A DNA stretch of 64,000 bases from JBCBKU01 sp965267475 (GCA_965267475.1 OZ254079.1:3410001-3474000), one strand, 5' to 3'; positions 1-9,270 are shown, counted from the first letter of the stretch. Notes: generated by a model not told the origin, from the sequence alone. Translations and numbers: made by a program.

Positions 1-303
1 ATCGTTGAGAAATACGGCACCGACAACAAGGACATTCCACCCAGTCTGACGGCCTATATCGAGAACCGGCGCGGGTATGATTACTCAAAGCACGGGCAAA
101 GCGATAACCCCTATCTCGACTTTATCACCGATGATGTGGTCGACAGTTTTTGCGTACTGGGCGAGCCGGAGGCGCATATCGCAAAGCTGCGCGAATTGGA
201 GACTGCGGGCGTCACGCAGTTCAACATTTACCTGGACAGCGGCGATGAGGAAAAGATCATCGCGGACTATGCCGAGCATATCATTCCGGCGTTCCAAAGC
301 TGA
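1..303 (+). CDS. Luciferase-like (LLM class) flavin-dependent oxidoreductase, C-terminal part
   Basis: The window opens inside this gene. The frame starting at base 1 runs open for 100 codons to a TGA at 301-303. The C-terminal segment ('LGEPEAHIAKLRELETAGV' followed by 'QFNIYLDSGD' and a final 'ADYAEHIIPAF') has the layout of the end of bacterial luciferase-like monooxygenases, in which a GEPEEV-type helix precedes the last beta-alpha unit of the TIM barrel. These enzymes use FMN or F420 to oxidise small organic substrates. The N-terminus, start site and cofactor-binding part lie outside the window, so the substrate cannot be judged. It converges on the phosphotransacetylase gene. Confidence 0.75.
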   Translation: MVEKYGTDNKDIPPSLTAYIENRRGYDYSKHGQSDNPYLDFITDDVVDSFCVLGEPEAHIAKLRELETAGVTQFNIYLDSGDEEKIIADYAEHIIPAFQS

Positions 304-348
304 GTTTTGGCGCAAAAAACGCTTGAGTTTTTCGCAAAAAGCTGCGGG

Positions 349-434
349 TGCGAAGGTCAAAAAGGACAAAACTTCGCATCCGAATCGCGGGAAATTGACA
401 AAACGCGCGCAATTTTGGCCGGCGTTTTTGTCAA
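349..434. terminator. Two hairpins in the convergent intergenic gap
   Basis: The 177-base gap between two converging genes holds two inverted repeats. TGCGAAG (349-355) pairs with CTTCGCA (372-378). TTGACAAAACGC (395-406) pairs with GCGTTTTTGTCAA (422-434) apart from one extra T. The gap is rich in A and T tracts, unlike the flanking genes. A bidirectional transcription stop is plausible from position and structure, but neither hairpin has a clean terminal U-run. Apart from this I see nothing in 304-480. Confidence 0.35.
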
Positions 435-480
435 AACTTTCGGCTGCGTGTTTCAGGAATTCTGGCGTGATCTAACCCGC

Positions 481-1341
481 TCACCCAAGCGCGAGCGTCA
501 GGACCGTGGCGTCGACGATATCATCTGGTGTGGCCCCGCGCGACAGATCGCAAATCGGTTTTCTGAACCCTTGCAGGATCGGGCCGATGGCCTGCGCGCC
601 CGCCAATTCCTGCACCAGCTTGTAGCCGATATTGCCCGCGTCCAGTGACGGGAAGACCAGCGTGTTGAACGCGCCGCCATCGAATCCCTTCTTCGCACCG
701 ATGGCGGCGTTCAGGGCGGCGTCGGCCTGAACGGGTCCGGCGAAGCCAGTGGCCTCAGTGGCAGCCCGCACCCGGTCAACCGAGGGTCCGGCGCCCGATG
801 TCCCCGTCGAGAAGCTGAGCATCGCTGTGCGGGCTTCGCCGAACAGCGCTGCCCCCGCAGCGTCGGCCAGACGTGCGATATTGGCCAGCCCGTCGGCGTC
901 CGGATCCGTATTCACGGCGCAATCGGCGAACACGAATTCGCGCCCGTCGGGCAGAACCATCAGAAAGAAGGAGGACGGGGCCGTCACGCCGTCCGCGAGA
1001 CCCAGCGCAAGCCCCGCAGCCTCGATCACCCGGCGGGTCGGGCTGTCGGCACCCGCGATCATCACGTCGGCCTCGCCCGCGGCAACCATTGCGGCGCCCC
1101 GGATCAGCGGCTTCGCCAGCATGCGTTCGGCCATGGCCGGTTTCATGCCCCGGTTTGCGACGATGGCGGCGGCCTGACCCTCGGTCGGATCGGACAGGCC
1201 CACGGGATCGGCAAGACCATCCGAGCGGAGCCGGTCCATAGCTTCGGCCACACGCGGGTCTTCGGCTTCGGGGAATACAACGCGCGCTTTTCGCGCGACC
1301 GCTTTTTCGCGGGCCGCCAACATGGCTTTCGATTGAATCAT
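481..1341 (-). CDS. pta: Phosphate acetyl/butyryl-transferase (Pta family)
   Basis: Predicted phosphotransacetylase interconverting acyl-CoA and acyl phosphate in the cytoplasm. Family signatures are visible in order: 'VVFPEAEDPRV' near the N-terminus, 'SFSTGTSGAG' in the middle, then 'VQADAALN', 'LVFPSLDAGNIGYKLVQ' and 'GPILQGFRKPICDLSRG', the last being the typical C-terminal block. At 286 residues it is slightly short for a single-domain Pta and lacks the long N-terminal domain of the E. coli enzyme. Its ATG overlaps the stop of the upstream glycosidase gene (ATGA), so the two are probably translationally coupled. No acetate kinase or sulfoacetaldehyde acetyltransferase gene is nearby, so the pathway is open. 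Confidence 0.85.
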   Translation of the reverse strand: MIQSKAMLAAREKAVARKARVVFPEAEDPRVAEAMDRLRSDGLADPVGLSDPTEGQAAAIVANRGMKPAMAERMLAKPLIRGAAMVAAGEADVMIAGADSPTRRVIEAAGLALGLADGVTAPSSFFLMVLPDGREFVFADCAVNTDPDADGLANIARLADAAGAALFGEARTAMLSFSTGTSGAGPSVDRVRAATEATGFAGPVQADAALNAAIGAKKGFDGGAFNTLVFPSLDAGNIGYKLVQELAGAQAIGPILQGFRKPICDLSRGATPDDIVDATVLTLALG

Positions 1342-4190
1342 TCAGATACGCCGTCAAACACCAGGATCATTGTCTGCCCGGGTCCGAGCAGTGGCGCCTC
1401 GTATCGCGAAAAGTCGGAGGGAAGGTCAAGAGACGACGCCACCAGCTTTGCGCCGACCCGGTCCACGTTATGGGCAAAATACGGCGCGTCGAACTGGTAC
1501 TGCGTCACCCCGGTCGCATCGGCAATCGGCAAATCGAGCGTCACCAGCGTGTCCCCAAGATCCGCCGGTTCGGGATGGCCCGGAACCCGGCGAGACACCA
1601 TCATGACCGTCAGCCGATCGCCCGCACGCGTAGCGTGAACCCCCACGGTGGCTGCGTTTCGAACGGCCGGTGCTTTTCGAAGCGGCGGTATATCTGCGCG
1701 CGGTGCGCGCCGCGTCTCAACCCTGAGGACATCGCCCAGACCTTCCCGATTGACGAGCGACAAGAGATCCCATGACGGATAGTCCTGCCCGCCACGGTAC
1801 CAGTGCGCATGGGATTTCCAGCGCACGCCCGGCCCGAAGGTGAAGAAGTTCTGCACCTTATATCCGGCGGCCGCCCGGGCCATGAAGGCATCGAGCGTGG
1901 CCGTTGCCGCCGCGACGCTTTTCATGACGATTTCCTGTGTCGCGGCCTGTTCGGGCGTGATGCTGGCCCGGTTCAGCCCGTCCAGCGCATAGCCGGGACC
2001 GGCTTCGTAAATGCCGGGAAACACCGGGCGCCGATGAAGATCCGACACGTCCTCGGCAATCTCGGCCAGGGTCGCGATGTTTTCACCAAGCTGGGTGGGT
2101 TGATTGAGGATCCGGAAATAGCTTTGCGGGGACGCATCCGGCGCGTCTTCGCCGTCGTCCCAGCCGCCGTTATAGCCAGCGACCATGACGTGATCCGCGC
2201 TTGGCATGTGTTCGGCGGCTAATTCCCCGAAGCGCGGGGACCACGCCCACCCGCCGACGACGAATTCAACTTTCGGCGCCATGTCGGGCCAATGGGGCGA
2301 GGACGCCATGATCTGCGCCACATATTCGTTGTACATCCCATAGACCGCACCGTTCGAGTGATCTTCGCCGGTTGCGGCATCCGGCATGGACCGGAACACC
2401 CAGGGCCGCATGATCCGATTCCAGGTTTCGTTGCCGAGTTCGAAATAGATCTTATCGAATGCGTCGGTCCAGGGCGCCAGCCGGCCTTGCGCGGCGCGCT
2501 TTGCGGCCCAGGGCTTTGTCGCCGGCGTGTCCGATGCGGGGTCGTACGGTGCGGCCAGAAACTCGACCAGGCCCATCCATTCTTCGGGCGAAAAATGGGG
2601 CTCGACCTGCAACCAGAGATCCTGGTCCGTTGGTTCCAGAGATCCGAGGATTGCAGGCAGCGTCACGCCGCCGCGCAACCCGCTGGCAGCCCCCCCGGGA
2701 TTGGTCAACTGGTCGAGGTCATAGGTCGTCAGTCCGGTCTTGACGAAACGATGCGTTCGAAGCGCGGACATGCCGGATTGCCGCAATCGGTCCTGATCGT
2801 CGGCATGCAACCTGAGATAGGGTGTGCCGGCTTCATAGATCCGAAAGTTATCGACATCGATCCGGCCAGGACCCGACAGCTCAAGCCGCATACCGCGCGG
2901 TTTGGCGTCCCGAAAAAGGTCCGCCATTCGGAACGGGATCTGGTGGCGAGCCCAGTCGCGTCCGAGCGGAATGGGAATAGATCCGGTGCGGTCGCCGGCA
3001 GGCCCATGCAGCGCGTCCCGAACGACGAATTCGGCCCGGGCGCCGCTTTCACCCCGCGCCCAAATGTCCAGAACATGGGTTTTTGCCGGATCAAGAACCG
3101 CATAGCGATCCTGACCGGTTCCGGAATGGTTCACATGGCGAACACTGAATGACCCACCGTCGGGCAGTTCGACGGACAGATAGGTCTCGCCCGGCGCGTC
3201 AACCGGCGTGTCCGACGCATGGGGCGCAAAGCGCCAACCGCCGCCCGGGATTTCGTCGGCAAATTCCCCGAATATCCGCCGCCCGGTCAGATCGCGCGCA
3301 TCCCGCGCGTCCCAGACGCGGTTGGACGCGAAGCTACCGCGCGACGCCGAATAGAGCTTCTTCGACACGATCACCATGTCGCCCTGGCGAAGCGGTGGGC
3401 CATCGCCCTCAAGCTCCAGAAAAAAGCCGCGATGCTGTTCCGGATCCGTGAACGTGCGGAACAACTGATACCCGGCAATGTTTCCCGGGGTCGATGTCCA
3501 GGACAGCCGAAGATGCCCGCTGGGCGTCATCGCGGCCTCAAACCCTTCGGGCATGGACGGTCTTCGCGACCTCGCGTCCCGATCCGGGCGAAACCGGGCC
3601 AGTCCAGGCACATCACGCCGTGGCCCCGGTTCGTCCGGGATCACCACGGTGATCTGATCCGTCCGTTCGGAGACTTGCCCATCTTCGGCCACGGCACCTA
3701 GCGCATAGGACACCGGCACCCCCCGCCGGGTGAACCGGGGCCAGGACACGACGACGCTGGTCGTTTCAGGCGGCAGAAGCCGACCGCCGAAAGCCGTGAA
3801 CCAGCCTTCGGCTACATGACCCCCCGCTCGAACCCGGTCCTGCCGGACGCGCCGAAACGTGCCGTTTTCGATGCGGTACACATGCACCTCGGCCCCGTCG
3901 AGCGCGCTTGATCGCAGCGTGTCATAGTTCGAGATCTCGTCCTGATCCGCATACACGCGGTTCGGATGATCTTCAGTGACTTTCAGGCGGTTGCGAAAGA
4001 TGACGGGCTCGAACCCCGGGTTTTCCAGGACCAGATCGGCGCCATTCCCGATTGCACCGATCGTGGCCGTGAAGGGCCGCATATCCTCTAGAAGCACATC
4101 GGACGTTACTTTGAAATGCGCGCGATCCTGTGCAGCGGCAGTGGAGGCGAAAGCGAAAAGCAGGATGGCCTGTCGAAGCCATTTTGCCAT
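1338..4190 (-). CDS. Secreted clan GH-A glycoside hydrolase-like protein with Fn3 segment
   Basis: A protein of about 950 residues. I chose the ATG at 4190 because it gives a clean signal peptide (MAKWLRQAILLFAFASTAAA, cleavage near residue 20) behind a GGGAG ribosome-binding site. The open frame extends upstream, but that extension is not signal-like. Residues about 212-260 look like a fibronectin type III domain. The C-terminal half contains 'IYFELGNETWN' (N587-E588, the Asn-Glu acid/base pair of clan A glycosidases) and 'FPGIYEAGPG' (E729, candidate nucleophile), resembling GH51/GH39-type arabinofuranosidases. It is probably exported and acts on a cell-surface or extracellular glycan. It lies downstream of a GT4 glycosyltransferase and a flippase-like gene in one operon. 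The exact GH family and substrate are not assigned. Confidence 0.65.
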   Translation of the reverse strand: MAKWLRQAILLFAFASTAAAQDRAHFKVTSDVLLEDMRPFTATIGAIGNGADLVLENPGFEPVIFRNRLKVTEDHPNRVYADQDEISNYDTLRSSALDGAEVHVYRIENGTFRRVRQDRVRAGGHVAEGWFTAFGGRLLPPETTSVVVSWPRFTRRGVPVSYALGAVAEDGQVSERTDQITVVIPDEPGPRRDVPGLARFRPDRDARSRRPSMPEGFEAAMTPSGHLRLSWTSTPGNIAGYQLFRTFTDPEQHRGFFLELEGDGPPLRQGDMVIVSKKLYSASRGSFASNRVWDARDARDLTGRRIFGEFADEIPGGGWRFAPHASDTPVDAPGETYLSVELPDGGSFSVRHVNHSGTGQDRYAVLDPAKTHVLDIWARGESGARAEFVVRDALHGPAGDRTGSIPIPLGRDWARHQIPFRMADLFRDAKPRGMRLELSGPGRIDVDNFRIYEAGTPYLRLHADDQDRLRQSGMSALRTHRFVKTGLTTYDLDQLTNPGGAASGLRGGVTLPAILGSLEPTDQDLWLQVEPHFSPEEWMGLVEFLAAPYDPASDTPATKPWAAKRAAQGRLAPWTDAFDKIYFELGNETWNRIMRPWVFRSMPDAATGEDHSNGAVYGMYNEYVAQIMASSPHWPDMAPKVEFVVGGWAWSPRFGELAAEHMPSADHVMVAGYNGGWDDGEDAPDASPQSYFRILNQPTQLGENIATLAEIAEDVSDLHRRPVFPGIYEAGPGYALDGLNRASITPEQAATQEIVMKSVAAATATLDAFMARAAAGYKVQNFFTFGPGVRWKSHAHWYRGGQDYPSWDLLSLVNREGLGDVLRVETRRAPRADIPPLRKAPAVRNAATVGVHATRAGDRLTVMMVSRRVPGHPEPADLGDTLVTLDLPIADATGVTQYQFDAPYFAHNVDRVGAKLVASSLDLPSDFSRYEAPLLGPGQTMILVFDGVSE

Positions 4191-4281
4191 TGGAAAACTC
4201 CCAATCCACCTAGAATCCGTGCTGCACCCGCACCATTGGAGGTATATCAACGCTGCGGTGCGGTGAACAGCCTGTCCCTGG

Positions 4282-5130
4282 TCACGGTTCCGCGTGCTTT
4301 GGCTTTGGCCAAAGGGCCATGATCGCCGTGAGGGCGGCCCCAGCCGCAAGTCCCGTGACCCGGTTCAAGGCCACCGCCAGAAATGCCGCCGCTGCTGATG
4401 TTTCGATCAGGGTCGCCAGACCCGCCGCAATCGCTTCGTTTATCCCAAGACCAGCGGGCACAATCGAGGCCGCAGAACCCAGAACGGCCGAGACGGACAG
4501 CATCGCCGCCTCAAGCACGCCTGCGCCGTGCCCGAGCGCGCGAAAGCTGAGCCACAGCGCCCAGATCGACAGGGCAAGCGTCAGAAGGCGGACGCCGATC
4601 AGGGCAAGGGTCAGGCGCGCACCGGCCTGACCGAACAGCATCCAGGCCGAGGCACCTGCCGCCGCAAAGGCTCCGGCTGCCAGTATCCAGCCCACAGGAT
4701 GGCCAAGCGCCACGAAGGCCAATGCCGAGAACCCCAGCGTGATCGCCAGGGTCAGGACGGCGGTGATCATGACGATCCGCGCGCTGTCTTTCATGCCCGC
4801 ACCGGCCTGAACCAAGGCCGCGCCCCGGACAATCGCCCCGCCTGGGATTGGCAGGAGCTCGGCCACATTGGCGTGGGCCACCGTGGCGACCGAGGTCGGG
4901 AATGCAATTTCAAGGCCGAGAACCCGAGCCGAAAGCCGCAGGGTCACGGCGGCCACCAAAAGGATCAGCGGCGCAACCACGCAAAGGTTGATCAGAAGCG
5001 GTGCGAACGCCAGGGCGCGCCAATCCAATTCAAGGTTCCGCCAGGCCCAGGCTGTTCCGCCCAACAGGATCGCCAGCCCGAGGATCCGAAGCGGTGTTTT
5101 CCAACCCGGCGGGATTTTCAGCCCGTTCAT
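4282..5130 (-). CDS. Flippase-like integral membrane protein (LPG synthase TM domain family)
   Basis: 282 residues, almost entirely hydrophobic, with roughly seven to eight membrane segments. The pattern ('NVAELLPIPGGAIVRGAAL' in the middle and 'IVPAGLGINEAIAAG' near the end) is that of the lysylphosphatidylglycerol synthase transmembrane family (PF03706), whose members flip or hold lipid-linked molecules and often sit beside glycosyltransferases. There is no synthetase domain, so it is not a full MprF. Its start overlaps the stop of the GT4 gene by four bases (ATGA), and the glycosidase follows 91 bases later. A role in surface glycan or glycolipid handling is inferred from context. Confidence 0.7.
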   Translation of the reverse strand: MNGLKIPPGWKTPLRILGLAILLGGTAWAWRNLELDWRALAFAPLLINLCVVAPLILLVAAVTLRLSARVLGLEIAFPTSVATVAHANVAELLPIPGGAIVRGAALVQAGAGMKDSARIVMITAVLTLAITLGFSALAFVALGHPVGWILAAGAFAAAGASAWMLFGQAGARLTLALIGVRLLTLALSIWALWLSFRALGHGAGVLEAAMLSVSAVLGSAASIVPAGLGINEAIAAGLATLIETSAAAAFLAVALNRVTGLAAGAALTAIMALWPKPKHAEP

Positions 5131-6236
5131 GGCGACACCCCGTAGGCTTTGAACGTGTCGGCTGTCACGCGGTCCCAGTCGTAAACCGCCGCCGCCTTTT
5201 GGGCCGCATTCTCGGTGAATGCCTGCCGGGTCTCATTGGACCATTCCAGGACCTCGGTGATTTTCCGGACCCATGCATCCGCGTCGCCCGTTGGAAGTTT
5301 GAACCCCGTTTCGCCTTCGATCACGGCCTCTTTCAAGCCTGAATGGTCGGCGGCCAGAACCACGCCACCGCTTGCGGCGGCTTCGACGGCGACCAGCCCG
5401 AAGCCTTCAAACTCGCGCGCCGGGACGTCGATATTCGGCACAATGACACAGGCGGCGTTCGCATAGCGCGCTGGCAGATCCTCAAACGGCAAATGCCCCA
5501 GAAATTCGACGCGCGGGTGGTCCAAGGCGGCGACTTCATCGGCATCCCATTTGGTTCCGGCCACGGTCAGGCGCACATCCTCGGGCAGGTTCGGCAGGAC
5601 ATTACGGATGAACCAGGCACAGCCCTTGCGGCGCACAAGACGCCCCGAAAAGAAGATCGTGCGACTTGGGGAAACCGCCTTTGGCGGGCGAAGATCCGTG
5701 GCCAGCGGCACCACGTCGATGTCTTTGAAGCCGAAATGGCGGGTGGCGTCTGCGGTTGCATTGGAATTGGCAACCACCTGCACCCGGCCAAGACACAGAG
5801 CCCCGAGCCTGAGCCAGGTTCCGTAGGCCTTGCCCTTCACCCCGCCTCGAAAGGCATAGGCCACATCCGTGCCATGGGCCGACAATGTCCGTTTCGCGCC
5901 CGGGCGCCGGATCCGCGCCGCAAGCGCCAAAGGCCAGCTTGCCATATCCGCCACATGGGTCACATCCGCCGGGTTGCGCGCGAAGAGCAGTTTGACAGCC
6001 GTCGCCAGGCCAAATCGGATCAATGCGCCGGGTTTCGGGATGGATCCGTCATCATTGCCGGGCAGCGCGATCACCTGCGTTTGTCCGTATGCCGGCAGGC
6101 GTTCCGCAACGCGCAGCGAGTACGTTTCCATCCCGCCGACGGCAGGAGGCCATTTTCGCGTTATAAAACAGATAGATGAACCGCTTTCCACGTTTCGTTT
6201 TGCCTTGGAATCCCTGTCCGCCCGATTGGTGACCAT
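5127..6236 (-). CDS. Glycosyltransferase family 4
   Basis: 369 residues with the GT-B layout of GT4 enzymes: an N-terminal 'GGMETYSLRVAERL' acceptor-side motif, 'VVANSNATAD' in the linker, 'FFSGRLVRRKG' opening the nucleotide-sugar domain, and 'EFEGFGLVAVEAAASG' carrying the family's E-x7-E pair. It would transfer a sugar from a nucleotide donor on the cytoplasmic face of the membrane. It is the first gene of a minus-strand operon and is divergent from a GT2 gene. The first four codons (MVTN) form one arm of a 12-bp inverted repeat whose other copy lies in the divergent promoter region. Donor and acceptor cannot be deduced. Confidence 0.85.
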   Translation of the reverse strand: MVTNRADRDSKAKRNVESGSSICFITRKWPPAVGGMETYSLRVAERLPAYGQTQVIALPGNDDGSIPKPGALIRFGLATAVKLLFARNPADVTHVADMASWPLALAARIRRPGAKRTLSAHGTDVAYAFRGGVKGKAYGTWLRLGALCLGRVQVVANSNATADATRHFGFKDIDVVPLATDLRPPKAVSPSRTIFFSGRLVRRKGCAWFIRNVLPNLPEDVRLTVAGTKWDADEVAALDHPRVEFLGHLPFEDLPARYANAACVIVPNIDVPAREFEGFGLVAVEAAASGGVVLAADHSGLKEAVIEGETGFKLPTGDADAWVRKITEVLEWSNETRQAFTENAAQKAAAVYDWDRVTADTFKAYGVSP

Positions 6237-6298
6237 CTGGATCTAACACCAGAACGTGGAGACATTTTGTTTATTGCAGGCCGACAATGGTCACCAAT
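6225..6298. promoter_or_regulatory. Inverted 12-bp repeat in the divergent GT4/GT2 control region
   Basis: ATTGGTGACCAT (6225-6236) is the exact reverse complement of ATGGTCACCAAT (6287-6298). Each copy is itself nearly palindromic around GGTNACC. A partial third copy (ATTGTCACC) begins near 6305. The left copy covers the GT4 start codon and the right copy lies 90 bases before the GT2 start. A paired operator or looping site is possible; a chance duplication of the gene start is the alternative. Confidence 0.35.
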
Positions 6299-6387
6299 TA
6301 GCCAGATTGTCACCTTCTTCATGTCGAGGATGTCCGCCATCTGCGGTGCTTGAATGCGGGGCTGTTCCGCGACGGACGTTTGTGGCG

Positions 6388-7341
6388 ATGAAACTGATAA
6401 TTCAAATCCCTTGTTACAACGAGGAAGACAACCTTCCCGGGACGGTTGCCGATCTTCCGCGGGAAGTTGATGGCTTCGACACGGTCGAGTGGCTGATCAT
6501 CGACGACGGATCCACCGACCGCACGGTCGAAGTGGCCAAGGAACTGGGCGTCGATCACATCATCCAGCAGACGCACAATCAGGGGCTTGCGACCGCGTTC
6601 ATGACGGGGCTTGAGGCCTGTTTGCGCCTTGGCGCGGATGTCATCGTCAACACGGACGGAGACAACCAGTACAAGGCCGAGTTCATCCCTGCGCTGACGA
6701 GACCGATTGTGGAGGGCAAGGCGCAGATCGCGATTGGCGCCCGCCCGATCAGCGTGATCTCGCATTTCTCGCCCGCCAAGCGCACGCTTCAGAAACTTGG
6801 AAGCTGGGTCGTGCGCCAGGCCTCGAAAAGCGATGTGGCCGACGCGCCAAGCGGGTTTCGTGCCATTCACAAGGATGCGGCCGTTCGGCTGTTCGTCTTC
6901 AATCCGTGGACCTATACGCTTGAGACCATCATTCAGGCCGGCCGGCTTGGTATTCCGATGGTGTCGGTCCCGATCGAGGTGAACGCGCCCACCCGCGAAA
7001 GCCGTCTGATGCGCTCGGTCGGGCAGTACATCACGCGGTCCGGGATCACGATCATCCGGATCCTGATCCTGTACAAACCGCTTAGGGTGTTTTCCTACCT
7101 TGCCGCCATTCTGGCGATCCCCGGCATCCTGGCCTTCGCGCGCTTCCTGATCCTTTTCGCCATGGGCGGCGGGACCGGCAACATTCAGTCGCTGGTCATT
7201 GGTGCCGCGCTGATTGCGGCGGGGGCCGTTGTGTTCGTGGGCGGGCTTCTGGCCGATCTGATCGCCGCGAACCGGACCTTGCTGGCCGAAATCCGTGGCC
7301 GCCAGCTTTTGCAGGACATCGCCGGAACGGAGCAACGTTAA
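6388..7341 (+). CDS. Glycosyltransferase family 2 (DPM1/ArnC-like) with C-terminal membrane anchor
   Basis: I start it at the ATG at 6388, which gives the canonical GT2 N-terminus 'MKLIIQIPCYNEEDNL'; the longer open frame has no family-like extension. About 317 residues. 'WLIIDDGSTDRT' (near residue 38) and 'NTDGDNQY' (D90-G-D92, metal-binding) are the nucleotide-sugar signatures. Two membrane segments close the protein, as in polyprenyl-phosphate hexosyltransferases that make a lipid-linked sugar donor. The next gene, a polytopic GT-C-like protein, starts on the base after this stop codon, so the pair may make and use a polyprenyl-phosphate sugar. That partnership is inferred. Confidence 0.85.
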   Translation: MKLIIQIPCYNEEDNLPGTVADLPREVDGFDTVEWLIIDDGSTDRTVEVAKELGVDHIIQQTHNQGLATAFMTGLEACLRLGADVIVNTDGDNQYKAEFIPALTRPIVEGKAQIAIGARPISVISHFSPAKRTLQKLGSWVVRQASKSDVADAPSGFRAIHKDAAVRLFVFNPWTYTLETIIQAGRLGIPMVSVPIEVNAPTRESRLMRSVGQYITRSGITIIRILILYKPLRVFSYLAAILAIPGILAFARFLILFAMGGGTGNIQSLVIGAALIAAGAVVFVGGLLADLIAANRTLLAEIRGRQLLQDIAGTEQR

Positions 7342-9270
7342 ATGGTATCCGAGACCCTGCACCGCCCGGTGCTGATCTTTCTGTGTGTGATGATCGTTGC
7401 CCTGTCCTTCGTGGTCTCGGACGGGTTTTTCACGATCGATGAGCTGATCTATTTCCTGGGCGCGGATGCCTTCGCCAAGACGGGCTTTTTCGCAGTCGAG
7501 AACGGCTATGACACTTTTGCCTCCGAGGACTTGAGGCTTTGGTTCCTTGTCGAGGGCCCGAACGGGCTGGTGCCGCAATACCCGCCGGGCACGGCGGTCC
7601 TTGGAGCGCCGCTGGTTGCCCTGATGGGCACGCGCGGGATGATTCTGGCCAATGCGGTTGCCGCAGGCGCCGCACTTTGGCTGGTCTATCTTCTTGCGAT
7701 TGAAATGTATGGCCGCAAAGGCGCGGCCCTGATCGCAGTGCTGGTCACGGCGCTGGCCAGTTTCTTCCTGGAATATGCATTCGGGATCTGGCCGCACATG
7801 ATCTCGACCGCTTTGGTCCTGGGCGCTGCCTATCTGGCGTTTCGGGCAACGGATCCCACGCGGGAAAAGTGGGCCGATGCGGCCGCGGGATCCGGTGTGT
7901 TGATCGGGATCGCCTTCCTGTTTCGGGCGGACGCCGTACTGATCCTGCCCGCCATCGGAGCCATTGCCATCTTGTATGCCCGCAACCCAATCGGTGTGAT
8001 CGCCGCAGGGACGCTGGGTATGATGCCGGGACTGTTGCTTGGGGTCTGGGCCAACTGGTTGAAGTTCGGCGTTCTGAACCCCTTGTCCTATGGCACGAAA
8101 TCCGGCGGCGGCGACGACCCGTCAAGCCATATCCCCGCGATCCTTCTGGTCGGACTGATTTTCGCCGTCGTCATCGCAGCGCGGTACATGACCTGGACCG
8201 CAAAAATGCGGGGTCCCGCGCTGCTTGGCCTGGTCGCTGTGATCGGGCTGGTCGCCGCCATCCCGGCCACCCGTGCGCTGCTGATCGACTATGGTGTCGG
8301 GTTCCGGACCCTTGTTCTGGACATCACCAAGATCTCCGAGCGCCCACCCGGCGTGGAGTACTATGAGGCTGGCGTCATTTCATTCTGGGGCGCCGCAAAG
8401 AAGGCCCTTGTGCAATCCCTTCCCTGGCTTGCGACCTTGGCGCTTTTGTTCCTTCGACCCTGGGGCGCCGAGCGGCGGCGCGCCCATCTGATGGTGCTGT
8501 TCGCCGCCTTCTTCTGGACGCTGCCTTATATCCTGCGCGAATGGCATGGCGGGTTTTCCCTGAACATGCGGTACTTCCTGCCGGTCGTTCCGCTTCTGGC
8601 CATCCTTGCCGCCGATCTCTGGTGCCGCCTTTGCGACGAGGTCGACGCGCCGGTCTGGCTGGGCGTGATGGGGGCCCTTTGCGGTGTGCTGATCATCCAG
8701 ATCTGGAACGCCTTCGTGCCCTACACGGTGGTCAGTGCCCAGCAGATTCTGTCGTTCAACGCTTTCCTTCTGTTCATCTTCGTCCTTTTGATCGCTGGGC
8801 TTCCGATCATGCCGCAGCCGCTGTCGGGTCGGATTGCCGCCGGTGCCCTTGCTGCGGGCTTCGGGCTCGCCGCGACCTATGGCGCGCTTTATGACGTCTC
8901 GGTTGCGCAGCACACGCGGACGATCATCAAGGAAACCGATCAGCAGATGGCCGATATCGAGGGGCCGGCGCTGTTTTACGGGCAGGCCGTGAACTATGCC
9001 TCGCAATTCGACCGACCCGACCGGATCGTGGGAGCGCCTGACCGGATCAACCGGACGATCGATGTGGGCCTTTTGACACGGGCGCTGAGGGCCAATTACC
9101 GGGTCTTCGTGCGGTTGACGGATGCCGAAATCCTGATGCTGGAAGAACCCGAGCGCTTCCGCATGACCGGTTTTTCCCGCCAGGTGGCCACCGGTGATAT
9201 TGTCGAGATCAAGCTGAACCCGCGCCGCGCCGTGAACGGCCCCCGCCGCCTGACACAGGCTGCCGAGTAG
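7342..9270 (+). CDS. Polytopic membrane protein, GT-C glycosyltransferase-like
   Basis: 642 residues with about a dozen membrane spans and a soluble C-terminal tail of about 120 residues. The first periplasmic loop carries 'DGFFTIDELIYFLGADAF', with acidic residues where GT-C enzymes (ArnT/PMT type) place their catalytic Asp/Glu, and a later loop has 'PQYPPGTAVLGAP', also typical. No specific family is recognised. The ATG directly abuts the TAA of the GT2 gene, so the two are co-transcribed. It probably transfers a sugar from a polyprenyl-phosphate donor outside the cytoplasmic membrane; the acceptor is unknown. Confidence 0.6.
   Translation: MVSETLHRPVLIFLCVMIVALSFVVSDGFFTIDELIYFLGADAFAKTGFFAVENGYDTFASEDLRLWFLVEGPNGLVPQYPPGTAVLGAPLVALMGTRGMILANAVAAGAALWLVYLLAIEMYGRKGAALIAVLVTALASFFLEYAFGIWPHMISTALVLGAAYLAFRATDPTREKWADAAAGSGVLIGIAFLFRADAVLILPAIGAIAILYARNPIGVIAAGTLGMMPGLLLGVWANWLKFGVLNPLSYGTKSGGGDDPSSHIPAILLVGLIFAVVIAARYMTWTAKMRGPALLGLVAVIGLVAAIPATRALLIDYGVGFRTLVLDITKISERPPGVEYYEAGVISFWGAAKKALVQSLPWLATLALLFLRPWGAERRRAHLMVLFAAFFWTLPYILREWHGGFSLNMRYFLPVVPLLAILAADLWCRLCDEVDAPVWLGVMGALCGVLIIQIWNAFVPYTVVSAQQILSFNAFLLFIFVLLIAGLPIMPQPLSGRIAAGALAAGFGLAATYGALYDVSVAQHTRTIIKETDQQMADIEGPALFYGQAVNYASQFDRPDRIVGAPDRINRTIDVGLLTRALRANYRVFVRLTDAEILMLEEPERFRMTGFSRQVATGDIVEIKLNPRRAVNGPRRLTQAAE

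Noticed and set aside
6319..7797. A 492-codon minus-strand open frame opposite the GT2 gene
   Set aside because: It is antisense to a GT2 gene with clear motifs; its translation is rich in Arg, His and Gln and has no recognisable domain.
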